Counted from the first letter of the stretch, positions 11,085-23,155 are shown. The stretch: 64,000 nt of DNA from Cheilinus undulatus (GCF_018320785.1 NC_054880.1:1422827-1486826); one strand, 5' to 3'. The notes: generated from the sequence alone by a model not told the origin. Program-made: numbers and translations.

Positions 11085-11545
11085 TAATCTATCACTGGCT
11101 GTACCAACTATCACAAGCAGTTCTAAATAACACTAGATTGAGAAGAGCTAGATTTATAAATTCTTGCCTAACATGACCCCAGAACTGAGGTACAAACTGA
11201 ACCGTGACCTCTGTGAACCATTACATCCCTGGTTTTAACTAAGCTCAATAACAGGACTGATTTTGATTGTCTTTGGCGCAACACAAACGTTCAAGGTGTG
11301 TAAGCTCTGTCTTTAATTCAGAATTATTTTCAAACTAGACGTAAGATTCAGCTTCCACATAGCTGGCGCAACACCCTCCTGTTTATCATTGTACCTGTTG
11401 TTTATTATGTACTGTATGAGCTTGAGTGTGTTTGATTTGGAAACTGCATTGCTGCCATTCTTGGCCAGGTCCCCCTTGAAAAAGAGATCTTTGATCTCAA
11501 TAGGGCTAGCCTGGTAAAATAAAGGTTAAATTAAAAAAAAAGAAT
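11085..11545 (+). mobile_element. LINE 3' end (L2/Rex-like), 5'-truncated
   Basis: It contains the decayed end of an ORF2 (phrases like ACTGCATTGCTGCCATTCTTGG) and finishes with the familiar fish LINE tail GTCCCCCTTGAAAAAGAGAT ... CTGGTAAAATAAAGGTTAAAT, then an A-run to 11542. Several stops interrupt the frame. It lies about 75 bases before the exon 2 acceptor of gene A. Confidence 0.65.
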
Positions 11546-11620
11546 AATAAAATCATAAAGTCATGATTTTCAAATTATTACATAAATTCTACACATATTG
11601 TTTCATTTTTGTGTCTGCAG

Positions 11621-12732
11621 GTGACCAGCAGCTGTCGTGTACAGAACAGGTTCCCCCTGAGCAGCAGGAGTGGAGCCCTGGCCTGGAGCAGGAGGTCACT
11701 GAGCCTCCACACATTAAAGAGGAACAGGAGGAACTGTGGAGCAGTCAGGAGGGAGGGAGAGAGGTTTACCCTGTCAAGTTCCCTTTCTCTCTTGTCTCTG
11801 TCAAGAGTGAAGATGATGAAGAGAAACCTCACTTCAACCAGCTTCATGAAATGCAAACTGAAGAGTTGAAAGCAGAAGCTGATGAAGGAGACTGTGGAGG
11901 ATCACAAAAGGCGAGAAATTTACATCCAGAGACCGAAAATAAGATTGATGACTCCTCTGGAGCTGAGACCGATGCCAGAAGGGACACAACAGAACATCAG
12001 CCAGATTCAGGAAACTTTGAAAATACGAGATCAAATATTGACAAAATTTCACATAGCTCTCCCGGGGGCGTTACATCCGAATCTGAAGGAAGAGTGATTA
12101 AACACATGGGAATTACCCAAAGGGAGAAACCGTTTAGCTGCCATCAGTGTGGTAAACAGTTTTTAGATAAAGGACACCTGACCAGACATATGTCAATTCA
12201 CACTGACGAGAAAGGCTTCAGCTGCTCTTATTGTGGTGAAAGATTTGAACAAAAGATGAGTATGATCAAACACATGATACTTCATACAGGAGGGAAACCT
12301 TACAGCTGCTCTGAGTGTGGTGTAAGATTTATTCACAAGTCCAAACTGACCAGACACATGTTGATCCACACAGGAGAGAAACCCTTCAGCTGCTCTCAGT
12401 GTGATAAAAGCTTTAAAAATAGGTCTGGTCTTGTAACACATATGTTAGTTCACACAGGAGAGATACTCTTTAACTGCTTTGTTTGTAATAAAGGTTTTAA
12501 ATACAAGTCTTCTTTAAATTCACACTTGTTAGTTCACACAGGAGAGAAACCTTTTAGCTGCTCTGAGTGTGATAAAAGATTCAAGAAGAAGTCTCATCTG
12601 ATTGCACACAGGACAGTTCACTCAGGAGAGAAACCCTTTAGTTGCTCTGAGTGTGGTAAAAGATTTGGTCAAAAGGGTACTCTGACGGCACACATCAAAC
12701 GTCACAGAAGTAGAGAAACCCTTCAGCTCTAG
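11621..12732 (+). CDS. Zinc-finger gene A, coding exon 2 (acidic linker + 7 C2H2 fingers)
   Basis: Acceptor TGTGTCTGCAG ends at 11620. The first two bases complete the Gly codon begun in exon 1, giving a predicted protein of 434 residues. The linker has the family signatures DQQLS, PPEQQEWSPGLEQE, PPHIKEEQEELW and VKSEDDEE; IKEE and VKSEDDEE fit SUMO-acceptor consensus sites. A degenerate first finger (VIKHMGITQ) precedes seven canonical fingers with TGEKPF-type linkers. Recognition-helix residues (-1,2,3,6) are DGHR, QMSK, HSKR, NSGT, YSSS, KSHA, QGTA. After the last finger one extra base, relative to paralogues, in the CACAGAAGTAGAGAAACC stretch throws the usual final C2HC finger out of frame; its DNA is still visible to about 12800. 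Predicted nuclear DNA-binding regulator; target unknown. Confidence 0.9.
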
Positions 12733-14039
12733 GGTTTGTGAACAGATATTTCTAAGTGTTTAAAAAGTTACAAGTGTATTGGAGGTCGGGCTTCAGAAAA
12801 CGAAGAAATGCAAAAGCTACAGTGTAAGAGTAGAACTCCTCTGGAACTCTGTTAGATGATAAATTTGACGACCAAAGACTAAAAGCTTCTTAAGATGAGA
12901 CTGAAGACAGATGAGATGATTGAGAAAGACCAAAAGCATCAGCCAGGTTTCAGTTCTGAGACTCAAATCACTAACCTGCAGAAACAGAGATGAATGCAGC
13001 TCTTCTGTGGCTAATTGTGACTCTTTTAGGTCCTGCTTACTTAAAAGAGTCACAGCTTACTTCCAGGAACATTATGCTATAATGAAATATCAGCTAAATT
13101 GATAAAAGGCTAGTAACATCAATCTATGAACAACAAAGTTGCTGAATGAGTCGACGGCACACATCAGAAGTCCTTCCAATTATTTCGTCTTTTGTGCAAA
13201 ACCTGACTTCAAATTGTTTGTGTGGCAGGAGTATCAGAAAAGTTTATCTAATATCATTTTCTTGTGTGAAAATTCTAACAAAATGAAAATCCGTTACTTT
13301 TGTTTCCCTTGAATAGAATGGAAACTTCACTGAAACTTGCTATGTTATGGGCTCACCATTAGTGCTTTGTCATCCGTCATGCTATTTTTGAAGGTTTTTT
13401 TTATTATTTTTTATTATTTTTATTTTAATTGTTATCCACAAAATATTGTGTATTTATCCGTTAGTAGTGGTGGTTGTGCTGTTATGGACTCTGATGATCA
13501 GTAATGTGTTGTCTAATACCTGCTATTTTTTACTTTAACCAGTGCTTTGTTATAGCTTTTGCACTGTACCTCATGTATTTCATTCTTAAATAAATATCAC
13601 TATTATACCTGTTCTAAAAGCAAATGCTTTCTGTGAAGAAAGAGCATTTTTTGGATTGCTGCTATCGTAACAATATCTTCTGGACAATATTGCTAATTGC
13701 TATTGTGATTACGATTTAATGCATTAATGGTAACATGTGACTGTTGCATGGCTATCGAGGAAGTTTTCTACAGTACTGCTTTCAAAATAAACCAATCTTC
13801 TGCCATCAGTCTAATATGCGTCACTATTTCTGTTGGATGAAGATTGATATTTCAACTCAACAAAGTTATTTGATAAGAAAAGAAAGTTAAAAGATGGACT
13901 CCTCTGTCAAAATTTACGTTACAAATTGTACATAAAAAAAAATATGCACAGATTGTACAGGATAACTGTTAAAGCTATGGAAGAGGACTATGAAAAGGTC
14001 AGGATTCTGGAATTAAAGTGAAAATTTCTAAATGAATTT
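12733..14039 (+). other. Gene A 3' UTR and downstream spacer
   Basis: Starts with the out-of-frame remnant of the terminal finger. A poly(A) signal AATAAA lies at 13589-13594 with another near 13785. The rest to 14039 shows no gene or recognised transposon. Confidence 0.5.
13589..13594 (+). terminator. Poly(A) signal of gene A
   Basis: AATAAA about 860 bases after the stop codon, the first good signal downstream of gene A. Confidence 0.5.
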
Positions 14040-14480
14040 TTTGGGGGGATTTTTAATTTCAAACTCTGAGGAAAAGACAGAATTCTGACTGAATTATCAG
14101 TTTTCTGACTTTTTTTTTTGCCAGATTTCTGATTTTAGTCTCAGATTCCTGACTTTTAGTCTCAGATCTCTTACTTTTCCCCAGAATAATGACTTAAATC
14201 TCAGATGTCTGACTTTTTTCTCAAAATCCTGACTTGAATCCCAGATTCTGACTTTTAAACTTACAATAATGACTTTATGTTTCTTATATATCTGACTTTA
14301 TATCAGATTTTGGACTTTTTTTTCTCAGATTTCTGACTTTAATCTCTGGTTTCTTACTTCAATCACAGAATTTCTGACTTTTTCTCCTATATATGAGTTT
14401 AATCTCAGATTTCTGACTTTATTTTCAGAATCCTGACTTTATTCTAAGAATTGGAAAAATTTAGTCTCCGTTTTTTTTTC
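14040..14480. repeat. Degenerate tandem array of CAGATTTCTGACTTTT-like units
   Basis: About twenty imperfect units of roughly 18-30 bases built on TCTGACTTTT and CTCAGATT (for example near 14120, 14150, 14208, 14320, 14400). It resembles the internal arrays of the hAT-like elements in this window, but no terminal repeats or target duplication were found. Confidence 0.6.
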
Positions 14481-14754
14481 TCCAGGGGTTCCAACTGTCT
14501 CCTGGGGATAACACCTGCCGCCTCAAACACTGTGTTCTTACTTGATTTGTGTATGAACCACATCAAACAACAAAGTATGAAATAGCTAAGTGCTCAAAGT
14601 CATAATATTCTTTGAATGGTACTTTACATTCTGTCTTTAAATTTGATACATAAATAAAACTAATCTGATTATTGTCCTTTAACTCATTAACATTTATCTT
14701 TGTTTAAAAATCCAAATCATTGACATTTATTTTGAAGGTCGCAAACAGCACCGT

Positions 14755-14834
14755 ACCGGAAGTGCTTTTTAACACGAACTCGTCACTCTGTATTTAGCGA
14801 ACTGATGGCGGACTTGGACAGTTTTAGCGTCTGA
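14755..14834 (+). promoter_or_regulatory. Gene B promoter core: ETS-type site and mini upstream ORF
   Basis: ACCGGAAGTG at 14755-14764 is followed by GATGGCGGAC. The ATG at 14805 opens MADLDSFSV-stop (14805-14834). The upstream block ACATTTATTTTGAAGGTC (about 14723) is shared with genes D and E. Here no LINE tail separates it from the ETS site. Confidence 0.6.
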
Positions 14835-15071
14835 GTTCAGCCGTTGTAAGAGTTTAACTGTAATGAGCTTCGATCTGTTTAAATGAACATTTAGTTGGAC
14901 TTTGTGTTTTGTTGTTTACTTCCTGTTCAGACTCAGCCTTGGTAGACCACAAAGCTAGCTTAGCATGCTAACTGGAGGCATATGTGAAGCACAATAGCAT
15001 AGCGCTAGCTAATGTTTGAAAAATTTACTAGTGTTTTAACTGCAGAATACGTTAAGTTTAATTGTGTGAGT

Positions 15072-15258
15072 ATGTCTAAAGTGGAGACACTGAAAGTTTT
15101 TGTCAACCAGAGACTGTCCGCGGCAGCTGACGAGATTTTTGAGCTCTTTGAAAGAACAATAGCAGAATATGAGGAACAACTTCGTCGATCTAAAGAGGAA
15201 AACAGACATAAACAAACACGACTGGACGCCGTTTCTAACCCCCAGCGTCACAGAGCAG
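15072..15258 (+). CDS. Zinc-finger gene B, coding exon 1 (fish N-terminal helical module)
   Basis: ATG at 15072; 62 codons plus one base to the donor AGCAG|GTTTGT at 15259. The peptide MSKVETLKVFVNQRLSAA continues with DEIFELFERTIAEYEEQL and RRSKEENRHKQTRLDAV. It is two residues shorter than in A, D, E and F near the end (NPQRHRAG). Phase 1 matches exon 2 at 18189. The 5' UTR contains a conserved GCTAGCTTAGCATGCTAAC block (about 14953). Confidence 0.85.
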
Positions 15259-17112
15259 GTTTGTTCATATTTTTCACCGGTTATTGATCTGTTCAGACCA
15301 AATGGGACAACTGCTATATTTGAAATTTTACGGTAACTCAACGGTAGCGGTTAAATTTTAGAGTTTTAGACATTTTGATTATAAGTGAACAATACACGAC
15401 TCCATAGATTTCAGTCATTTGTATGTTATATAAAGATTAAAATAGGCATTTCTTTAAGGGTGCAATTTCCTACTAATGTTTTTTTTTTTCTCGTATTGCT
15501 CCGTCTTCCTCAGCCTATCCTCTAGTGTTGAACAGATTTTATTTCTTTTTTTTTTGTGGTGGATGAAGGACCTGAAAGTTTAATTTGAGTGAAGTGAAAG
15601 TATCATCCCAATAACTCATTAGAAGGGCAAGTGGCATATTCAGATTTTCAAAGTACAAATCATATATTTGTACTTTCCTATCAAAAATATTTCTCTGATG
15701 TTACACAAACCAAAATATGAAGGTAAAAGTCAGTTATGTTAATAAAGGGGAATGGTCAGAAATTCAAAAATATTAAATTTATCAGTGTAAAATACTTTAA
15801 ACACTCTGTTCTTTCAGCCCCTTTAGTTGATCCACCAAATCTGTGCCCCACACTTCTACAAAGCTGAGAAGTAAACACCATACACAAATAAAATGATGTG
15901 TATTCACTCTTTCACTGAGTCTCTTGTTGTCAGAGGTGAACAACATGAAGGACACAATAGCCTTACTCAAGTAGAAGTATGTTTAAAAAATGAAATACAA
16001 TTATATTGACCCCAAAGTGTGCAAGCTCATTGGGGAAATCTGTATGCCATATTAGCCGTCAAGCTCAGGGCCCAAGACAAAGACCAAACGAGGATCTTTC
16101 CAATTATTCTTAAAGCAATCAGAGCTACTGAACAATACATTAGGGCTGTGAAACAGTTAAAATTTCTAAATTATTTCTCAGAATTTTTGAAATTAATCTT
16201 GACTTATCTCCAATTTTTCACATTTTGAAATGTCACTATTTCCACTTAAGACTGTTTTTATTGGGGAAGCTCGATTTTGGATTTTTGACAATATCCGATT
16301 AACCGATGTTTACAGATTAATTTTAGCTGATATTGGCACCGATATTTAAATATGCTTTTTCAGACAAGAAATTTCAGTCCTTTTGGAGACACTTAAAGGT
16401 TTGAGGATGACCTGGAAAATTGAACTGAACTTTGGTGCTGTTACGTGCACTTTCTTTGATTTCTTTACATTTGAAAATAAATCTTACTCAATGGAGTTAC
16501 CAGATGTGGATGTCACCTTTAGTGCACAAGCATTATAAACATTGAATTTTTAGAATTTAAGAATAGGTTAACACACTTATGTAACAATATGTAACATATT
16601 ATTACAAAGTGTTGCCCTACAGTCGCTCACATATTTAGATGTAGTTAATGCTGTGTTTTGTCTGCACTGTTTACCTGTCATCATCTGCTGCCACTGATCC
16701 CCCTCCTCCTCCTGCTGCAATGATGTTTCTCTGCTCTCTCTTGTCATCATCAGCTGTCTGTTCGTCTGAGTTGATGGCAAAAAAAAGCTTTGTGATCACA
16801 CAATAGCAGTATTCAATAAAAAACACCTGTGATCACGATGATGACAAGCAGATATAAAGTACTAGTGTTGGAGGGCCATTGTGAGAGAGTGTTTCAGTAA
16901 ATGAGGAGCAGCAGCATGTAAAAAAACAGCTGGAAAGCTCTGAAGCAGAGGGAGAGGAGGATTGTTAATCTTCCTCATCTTTCTTCTCTCGAGGGTTTTC
17001 CACCATTTTGGGATCCAAGGTATTAAAGTATTTCCACCCTCAGTTTTTAAGCTTACAGTTTCAATTTTACTCAGAAGTTTGAAATAATGAGATCAACAAA
17101 TGATACTGGATC
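15259..17112. other. Gene B intron 1, left part
   Basis: AT-rich intron. The phrase GCTCGATTTTGGATTTTTGA with CCGATTAACCGATG (about 16268-16310) resembles the end of a dispersed fish DNA transposon, but boundaries are not clear. Otherwise nothing recognised. Confidence 0.35.
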
Positions 17113-17275
17113 AGCCTAGCGGACTAAGGCGTTACCCATGTACGCGGGTGGCCCGGGTTCGAATCTGGCCTGTGGTCCTTTGCTGCATGTCCCTCCCCAC
17201 TCTCCTCCCATTTCCATCTCTATCAACTGTCCTCCTCTGTCAAATAAAAGCCCAAAAAATACATCTTGGAAAAAA
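17113..17275 (+). mobile_element. tRNA-derived SINE
   Basis: The head has a tRNA-like GCCTAGCGGACTAAGGCG and a good polymerase III B box in GGGTTCGAATCTGG (about 17155). The body CCTTTGCTGCATGTCCCTCC and tail TGTCAAATAAAAGCCCAAAA are those of a SINE very common in percomorph genomes. It looks close to full length and relatively undamaged. Confidence 0.8.
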
Positions 17276-17381
17276 GTATACATTGTTTTAAGGAAATGTA
17301 GTAATGGATGATAACATTTACAGAACCATACAAAGTCTTTAGTGAAGTACAGATAGTCCCAAAAATACTTATGTACTATAC

Positions 17382-18113
17382 CAGTGATACTCAAGGTGTG
17401 GCTCTAGGGCCACATGTGGCGCTTTTGTGATTATTTGTGGCTCTTTTATGTCTTAATTTCAAATATTATTCCCCAGAAAACATTAAAAAAGGGGAACTTT
17501 TTTGCCATTTTCACAATTTTTCCCACTTTTCATCCATTTAAGCTACCTTTTGCCATTAAATACCACTTGTTTCCTTTTTTTTTGCCAATTTGCAACTTAT
17601 TTTTGCCACTTTTTCCCCATTTTTTCCACTTGTATGCCATTTTTTTCCCTTTTTCACCTTGTTATACCACTTCTTGCCCATTTAAGCCACTTTTTGCTAT
17701 TAAATATCTTTTTTTGCCCATTTTTTGCAATGTCTTTTTGATACTTTTTCCCAGTTTTTGCCACTTTTGTCCCATTCCTTGCCCTTTTTTTCCACAATAT
17801 TTTGCCACTTTTTGCCCATTTAAGCTACCTTTTGCCATTACATACCACTTGTTTCCTATTTTTTACCCCTTTTTACCACTCTTGACTACTTTTTACCTGT
17901 TTTAGTAAATTTTTTACTTATTTTTTGACACTTCTCACCCATTTTTGCTACTTTCTGACATTCTTTGCTGCGTTATTATCACTTTTGCCACATTTAACCT
18001 ATTTTTATTGCTACTTCAAGCTGTTTTGCCACTTTTCACCTCTTAGATTGTGGTTTTTGCAAAGGCATTTTCAACAATTTGGCTCTTTAGTTGAGCAGGG
18101 TTGAGTAACACTG
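17382..18113 (+). mobile_element. Non-autonomous hAT-like element, family 2 (CAGTGTTACTCAAC ends)
   Basis: Target duplications TACTATAC (17374-17381) and TACTTTAC (18114-18121), 7 of 8 identical. The left end is CAGTGATACTCAAGG with GGCTCTAGGGCCACATGTGG; the right end is GGTTGAGTAACACTG. The interior is a long pyrimidine-rich degenerate array of TTTGCCACTTTTTGCCCATT-type phrases (about 17500-18030). Open frames through the array are composition artefacts. The right end lies 75 bases before the exon 2 acceptor of gene B. Confidence 0.85.
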
Positions 18114-18188
18114 TACTTTACACCACTGATTGACACACCAGATAAGCTTCAAGTCATGATTTTCCATTTCCATCTTTTTGTCCTGTAG

Positions 18189-19414
18189 ATATCCAGCAGC
18201 TGACAGTGCATCAAGAAGAGGTTCTCCCTGAGCAGCAGGAGTGGAGGCCCAGTCTGGACCAGGAGGGCACTGAGCCTCCGCACATTAAAGAGGAAGAGGA
18301 GGAACTTTGGAGCAGTCAGGGGGGATTGGAGGGGGGTTACTCTATCAAGTTCCCCTTTGCTCCTGTCTCTGTGAAAAGCGAAGATGATGAAGAGAAACCT
18401 CAAATCTCGCAGCTTCATGAAATACAAACTGAAGAGATTGAAACAGGATCTGATGGAGAGGATTGTGAAGGAGCGGAACATGCCAGAAACTCAGAACAAG
18501 AGAGTGATTTACAACCAGAGACTGAGTATAAGATTGAAGACTCCTCTGAAGCTGAGACAGATGTCAGTGATGATTGGAGCGAGGCAGACAAACACCAGTC
18601 AGGTTTAGATTCTTCAGAAGACTTTGACAATACGAGTTCAGATATTGAGAAGAAATCAAACAGCTGCTCTGTGTGTGGTAAAACATTTGAACATAAACAT
18701 AAACTAATCAAACACATGACAATTCACAGAGGAGAAAAACCCTTCAGCTGCTCACAGTGCGGTAAAAAATTTGGACATAAAGGACATTTTACCCGACATA
18801 TGTTGATTCACAGTAAAGAGAAACTCTTTAGCTGCCCCGACTGTGGTAAAAGGTTTAAACGAAAGTCTTGCCTGACCAGACACATGTTTCTTCACACAGA
18901 GGAGAAACCATTCAGCTGCTCAGAGTGTGGCAAAACATTTAAGCTAAAGTCAAACCTTACATCACACATGTTAGTGCATAATGGAGAGAAACTCTTCAAC
19001 TGCTCTGAGTGTGACAAAAGTTTTAAGCAAAAGTCTTGTCTAAACAGACACATGTTTCTTCACACAGGAGAGAAACCCTTTAGCTGCTCTGTGTGTGGAG
19101 TAAGATTCAACCAAAAAGGAAATCTGACCTCACACATGCTTGTCCACACAGAAGAGAAATCCTTTAGCTGCACTGAGTGTGATAAAAGATTCAACAAGAA
19201 GGCTAATCTGACCTCACATTTGCTTGTTCATGCAGGAGAGAAACCCTTTAGTTGTTCTGAGTGTGATAAAAAGTTTCAGGACAAGTCTTATCTTACTAAA
19301 CATCTGGCTTATCACAGAGGGGAGAAACCCCTCAGCTGCAGGCTTTGTGGTCAACGATTTTCATGGCATGTGCAGTTAAGAAGACACATGTTTGTTTGTG
19401 GTCAGTCCTCCTAA
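18189..19414 (+). CDS. Zinc-finger gene B, coding exon 2 (acidic linker + 9 fingers)
   Basis: Acceptor TCCTGTAG ends at 18188; the Asp codon is split across the junction. Predicted protein 470 residues. The linker has DIQQLTVHQEEVLPEQQEW, PPHIKEEEEELW and VSVKSEDDEEKP, then a Ser/Glu-rich region (SSEAETDVSDDW). Fingers run to the C-terminus. Helix residues (-1,2,3,6): HHKK, HGHR, RSCR, LSNS, QSCR, QGNS, KANS, DSYK, and a terminal WVQR finger whose last ligand is Cys (RRHMFVC, C2HC). Nine fingers joined by mostly TGEKPF-like linkers suggest specific DNA contact over about 27 bases. Finger 3 shares all helix residues with finger 2 of gene C. This is the most complete gene in the left half. Confidence 0.92.
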
Positions 19415-21576
19415 AGAGTAACAGTACTTTGATGATGACTTTGCAAGATGAAGATGAGACAGATACTCTTCTGAGGCTGAGATTGAAGAGCGTTGAGATG
19501 ATCAGAGGGAAGCAAAGAATATCAGTCGATTTTTGAGGTTAAAACTCTAACAACGCTGACTTATTTGTCCTACTAAAAAAAAAATCAACATTATGTTTAA
19601 AAAGAGACATTGTCAATCAAATTGATACAGTACAAGTCACATCAATCTGTTAACGTAAAAGTGAGAGACTGAGTCTATGGCACAAAACGTGTATAGTGCA
19701 ACAGGAGAGGCAGACATCACACTAAGTAATGGAGGTTCATGTTGATAGCCCCTACTAGGCTGAAATACTCATGTTGGTTACAGTAGAACTCTCTTAGTAG
19801 AAGTCTCTTCAATTTAAAGAGGGAACCAGGCACTCAAAGCATGATATTTTTTTATTTATTTGTTTTATTAGAGAAGGAAACTCTTCTAGCAGTAATTATG
19901 ATAGCCAAATCATTCACAGAGTAAACGTGTAAGATCTGAATGGTCCTTGTAAATGATTTGTTCATCATGGTAAAATATTTCAACATATTTCTTTCATATA
20001 TATTTTTTCATGCTTGGAGTGCCTTGCTTCTTCTCTTTTTATTATTCATAATTTTCCCCCATTTTCAAAGCACTCAACTCTTAAATTTCGTCCACTTTGA
20101 CCACACTGAGCAGCCAGTCTCTCCCCTCCCTTTCTACAATTAAAATCTGTCATCTTTGTTTCCTTTAAAGAGGAATCATCAGAGAGAAAAGAGGCTGACT
20201 GCCTGCTCTGATGGACTGTAGAAAGCAGCAAAATCATGCATGCTTTTCTTTTATTGTCTTATGATCAGTTATGTGCTGTGTAAGGGTTGAGGGACTGAGT
20301 TGTTTTTTGGGTACTTGTATGTTTTAGTAAATTATGAAATCCGTACTTTTACTTCTCCTTAAGTAAGTTTTAACCAGAGCAACTCTACTTTTAATTGTGT
20401 CTAATACTCTTGCACTTTCTCCACCTCTGTTGACTACTCAGTGACTCCATTCTGAGTAAAAGGGTCTTCAGTGTTGGAGTTGACAGTGTTGATCCACCAG
20501 TGTCACTTCATCTCTGTAGAAGCTCCACTCATTGCCATCTCAAATCCTGGGGGATGTGTGGGTGGAGTTTCCCATCTTGCCCTTGGACAGTCTTAGTTGG
20601 ATGTTTCCTGTTGTACAGTGATCCCTGCTTTTTTTTTTTTTTTTTTTGCTTGTTTTTTTTCAGGTGGATTGTTGTCGTTTTTGATGTGAGGCACATGAGC
20701 ACCATGAGTGAAGTTATCCACTGAGTTTGAGTTCCCGTCTGTGACTTTAGACTTTCCTGAAGGATGGATTGTGTGTATTCTTCGTCAGTATGCATTGCTT
20801 GGCTATGAGGTTGACTCTGCTTTGTTCTTGTCTGATGAAATCCCACCAAGCCACATATTTTCCGGAGTTACTGCAGCTCTGTCAAACTCTTAAAGACTTT
20901 CTAAAGTGAAGTTTTAACTACATGTGATCTGGAACAGTATGAACACTTTTAAAGTGTTAAATTTAACTCTGTATGGGTTAAATTAACACTATCAATGTTG
21001 CTGTGTATTTAACTTTATTACAGAGGTGTGACTTTACCTGAACAACTTATTTGAGATCAATTTTCTTGCCGTTCTAGCTAATAAGGAGAGATATTTTGTT
21101 GTACAACTTCTCAGTAGCTACTCAGTACTTAAAGTAAACTTTTAATTCAATACTATTTTCCAGTTACTTGAGTGAATTTATTGGCAAGTAGTTCTACTTT
21201 TACTTAAGTCAGTTCTAACCAGAGTAACTGTCCTTTTACCTCTGCTCTCATATTTAATCTGTACATAACTTAGATCAAGCTATTCAGTATCAACCATTTC
21301 ACGAATGGAAGTGTATTTCTTATTGTAACGTTATGCAGGAAGTTACATTCTGTTGTTTGATTAAATAAATAAATTATTCAAAACATGTCCGCCCCTTTTT
21401 TCCACCAGTAAAGACAAATCAGTTGAACTTAACCGGTAGCTTTTATTTTAAAGAGCTGATCAGCGATGTAGGGAGGAGTAGAGTAGAAAGGGAACTCACT
21501 GGTGGACAGGGTATAATAAATAATAAAAATGTGTGTATAGTAAATAATAAAAATGGCAAGACTCATATAGTCCAGT
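19415..21576 (+). other. Gene B 3' UTR and spacer to gene C
   Basis: No gene recognised. There is a poly-T run at 20630-20647. The stretch 20655-21240 resembles 47895-49370 downstream of gene E (GATGTGAGGCACATGAGCAC..., GAGTGAAGTTA, TACTCAGTACTTAAAGTAAA). A candidate poly(A) signal AATAAA is at 21364-21369. Confidence 0.45.
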
Positions 21577-21628
21577 AGTTGGCGATGACGCAACGCTACG
21601 AGTGTAAACCGCCATAAGAAGAAGAGCT
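21577..21628 (+). mobile_element. LINE 3' tail stub at the gene C promoter
   Basis: CCAGTAGTTGGCGATGACGC ... AACCGCCATAAGAAGAAGAG has the same order of motifs as the tail of the LINE at 6984-7452. It ends directly before the ETS site at 21631. Only about 50 bases remain. Confidence 0.5.
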
Positions 21629-21630
21629 GA

Positions 21631-21640
21631 ACCGGAAGTG
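21631..21640 (+). promoter_or_regulatory. ETS-type site of gene C
   Basis: Perfect ACCGGAAGTG. The ATGGCG/YY1-like start of the mini upstream ORF seen in the paralogues is not recognisable downstream here. The GCATGCTAGC block of the 5' UTR is kept near 21817. Confidence 0.5.
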
Positions 21641-21930
21641 TTTTGACGGTGGTAAACTAGGGTGTTTATGAGCCCAGTTTTTATTAGTTAAAACAGCGAC
21701 AGTGGTTAATCGGAGCTACACACTCCTTAAATGAACCTTTAAATTATTGTTATGTTGTTGAATATTCATGAATGTTCCCTCTGCCTCATCATTCAATAGA
21801 CTCCAAAGCTAACCTAGCATGCTAGCTGTTCAGACTTAAAAGGGAGGGGTCTTATCATTTTATTTTCATTTTGTTTCAACGTCTTTTGACCTTTTTGTCG
21901 AAGTCTTACACTGTGCTGCTTTAAGGAGCG

Positions 21931-22023
21931 ATGTCAAAGTAGGTTTATGTGTGGTAACTTCGCTGATTGAACAATGAAAACAAGTGGAAGCTGTATTTTA
22001 CCCTCATCGCCTATAAAAATCAG
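21931..22023 (+). pseudogene. Gene C remnant of coding exon 1, N-terminal module lost
   Basis: ATGTCAAAGTAG at 21931 corresponds to the normal MSK start but stops after three codons. Most of the module-coding DNA is deleted. The 3' end of the exon survives: AAACAAGTGGAAGCTGTATT and the donor ATCAG|GTTTGCT at 22024 align with the paralogues. Inside the remnant, ATG at 21974 opens a 16-codon frame (MKTSGSCILPSSPIKI) plus two bases. That phase-2 end joins in frame to the exon 2 reading frame at 25624. A shortened protein lacking the module is therefore possible, predicted length 469 residues. Confidence 0.65.
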
Positions 22024-22627
22024 GTTTGCTCTATTTTTTCCTTTTCCCGTACTTTTCCCTCTCTATGTGCATGCATTTAAAGCAATTACTGTAACTTAAC
22101 AACATCGTACCATTCAATTAGGAAAGGTATATAAAGGGACAAAAACAACTAAGATTTGGAGGTCAAAACCATATTTTTTAAACATGACATTTTGCCGTTT
22201 TTATATTTAAGAAGTATATTAATGAGACTAAAGTTGTATTTTTAATATTACAGTTATGGCAGCTCGTGTGGTTGTGTTTTGGTTGTTTACAGCCTTTCTC
22301 AAACAGGGTGCCTGCTTATTATTCTTTTCTTATTTACTACACATATTTAAATGAAACATTTAGGAACACATATTGTTACAGATTAAATATTTAAAAATTT
22401 CACTTCACTTTGTATAGGTATGTTTGCATCTAACAAATCACACAAATATATTTGATAAATGTACAATAATCTGTAATAAACTTCTATCAGGGGCTGAAGG
22501 ATAAAGAAACACACACACACACTAGGGGGGTGCCAAAGATTTCAGGAGGGTGTGAAGCTTTGTCTGCTCTGAGGTTTTCAACATCGGGTTTGCATGTATT
22601 ACTAACATCAGTGTAACACACTTACAG

Positions 22628-23147
22628 CAGTGTTAATTTTGGCAGCTATTTTTAATTTTAGTTTTCGTCTTTAAATGAGATGTCTTTTAGTTTTAGTCAC
22701 ATTTTAGTCATTTATACCCTTTTTAGTTTTAGTCTAGTTTTAGAAGACGAAAACTCAAAACATTTTAGTGTAGTTTAAGTCCATAAAAAGTCCTCACATC
22801 TGAGTCTTTACTTTTAGTCCAAGCATTTATTTTCTTGCCTAAATCTGGTACCAAATCATGGTAGTGTGTTCTCTGCACCCTGCTAAACCTGGGGTCCCTG
22901 CTATGAGAGGCAGAAGTGATACAGATGCATTGCATTTTGACCACAGTGGAGAAATCTCACAGATTTTGAATGTCCGACAAAAACTAAATTACATTTTGGT
23001 CTAGTTTTAGTCATTTTGACAAAAACTAAATTTAGTTTTTGTCAGTTTTAGTCATCATGGATCTATTTTTTTTTTCAGTTTTAGTCTAGTTTTTGTCATG
23101 GAAAAATGGCTGTCGATGAATAGTTTTTGTCGATGAAATTAACTCTG
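22628..23147 (+). mobile_element. Non-autonomous hAT-like element, family 3 (CAGTGTTAATTTTGG ends)
   Basis: Perfect 8-base target duplication ACTTACAG at 22620-22627 and 23148-23155. The left end is CAGTGTTAATTTTGGCAG; the right end GATGAAATTAACTCTG is its imperfect inverted repeat. The interior is rich in TTTTAGTTTTAGTC phrases. An inverted, truncated copy is at 29215-29566. It lies in intron 1 of gene C. Confidence 0.85.
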
Positions 23148-23155
23148 ACTTACAG

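Noticed and set aside
17113-17190. Possible tRNA gene
   Set aside because: A B box is present, but the body and tail are those of a tRNA-derived SINE and the cloverleaf is incomplete.
17414-17905. Long open frame of 163 codons rich in Phe, Pro and Cys
   Set aside because: It is the pyrimidine-rich internal array of an hAT-like element (17382-18113). The same kind of frame appears in the array at 44593-45057, on both strands. Composition artefact.
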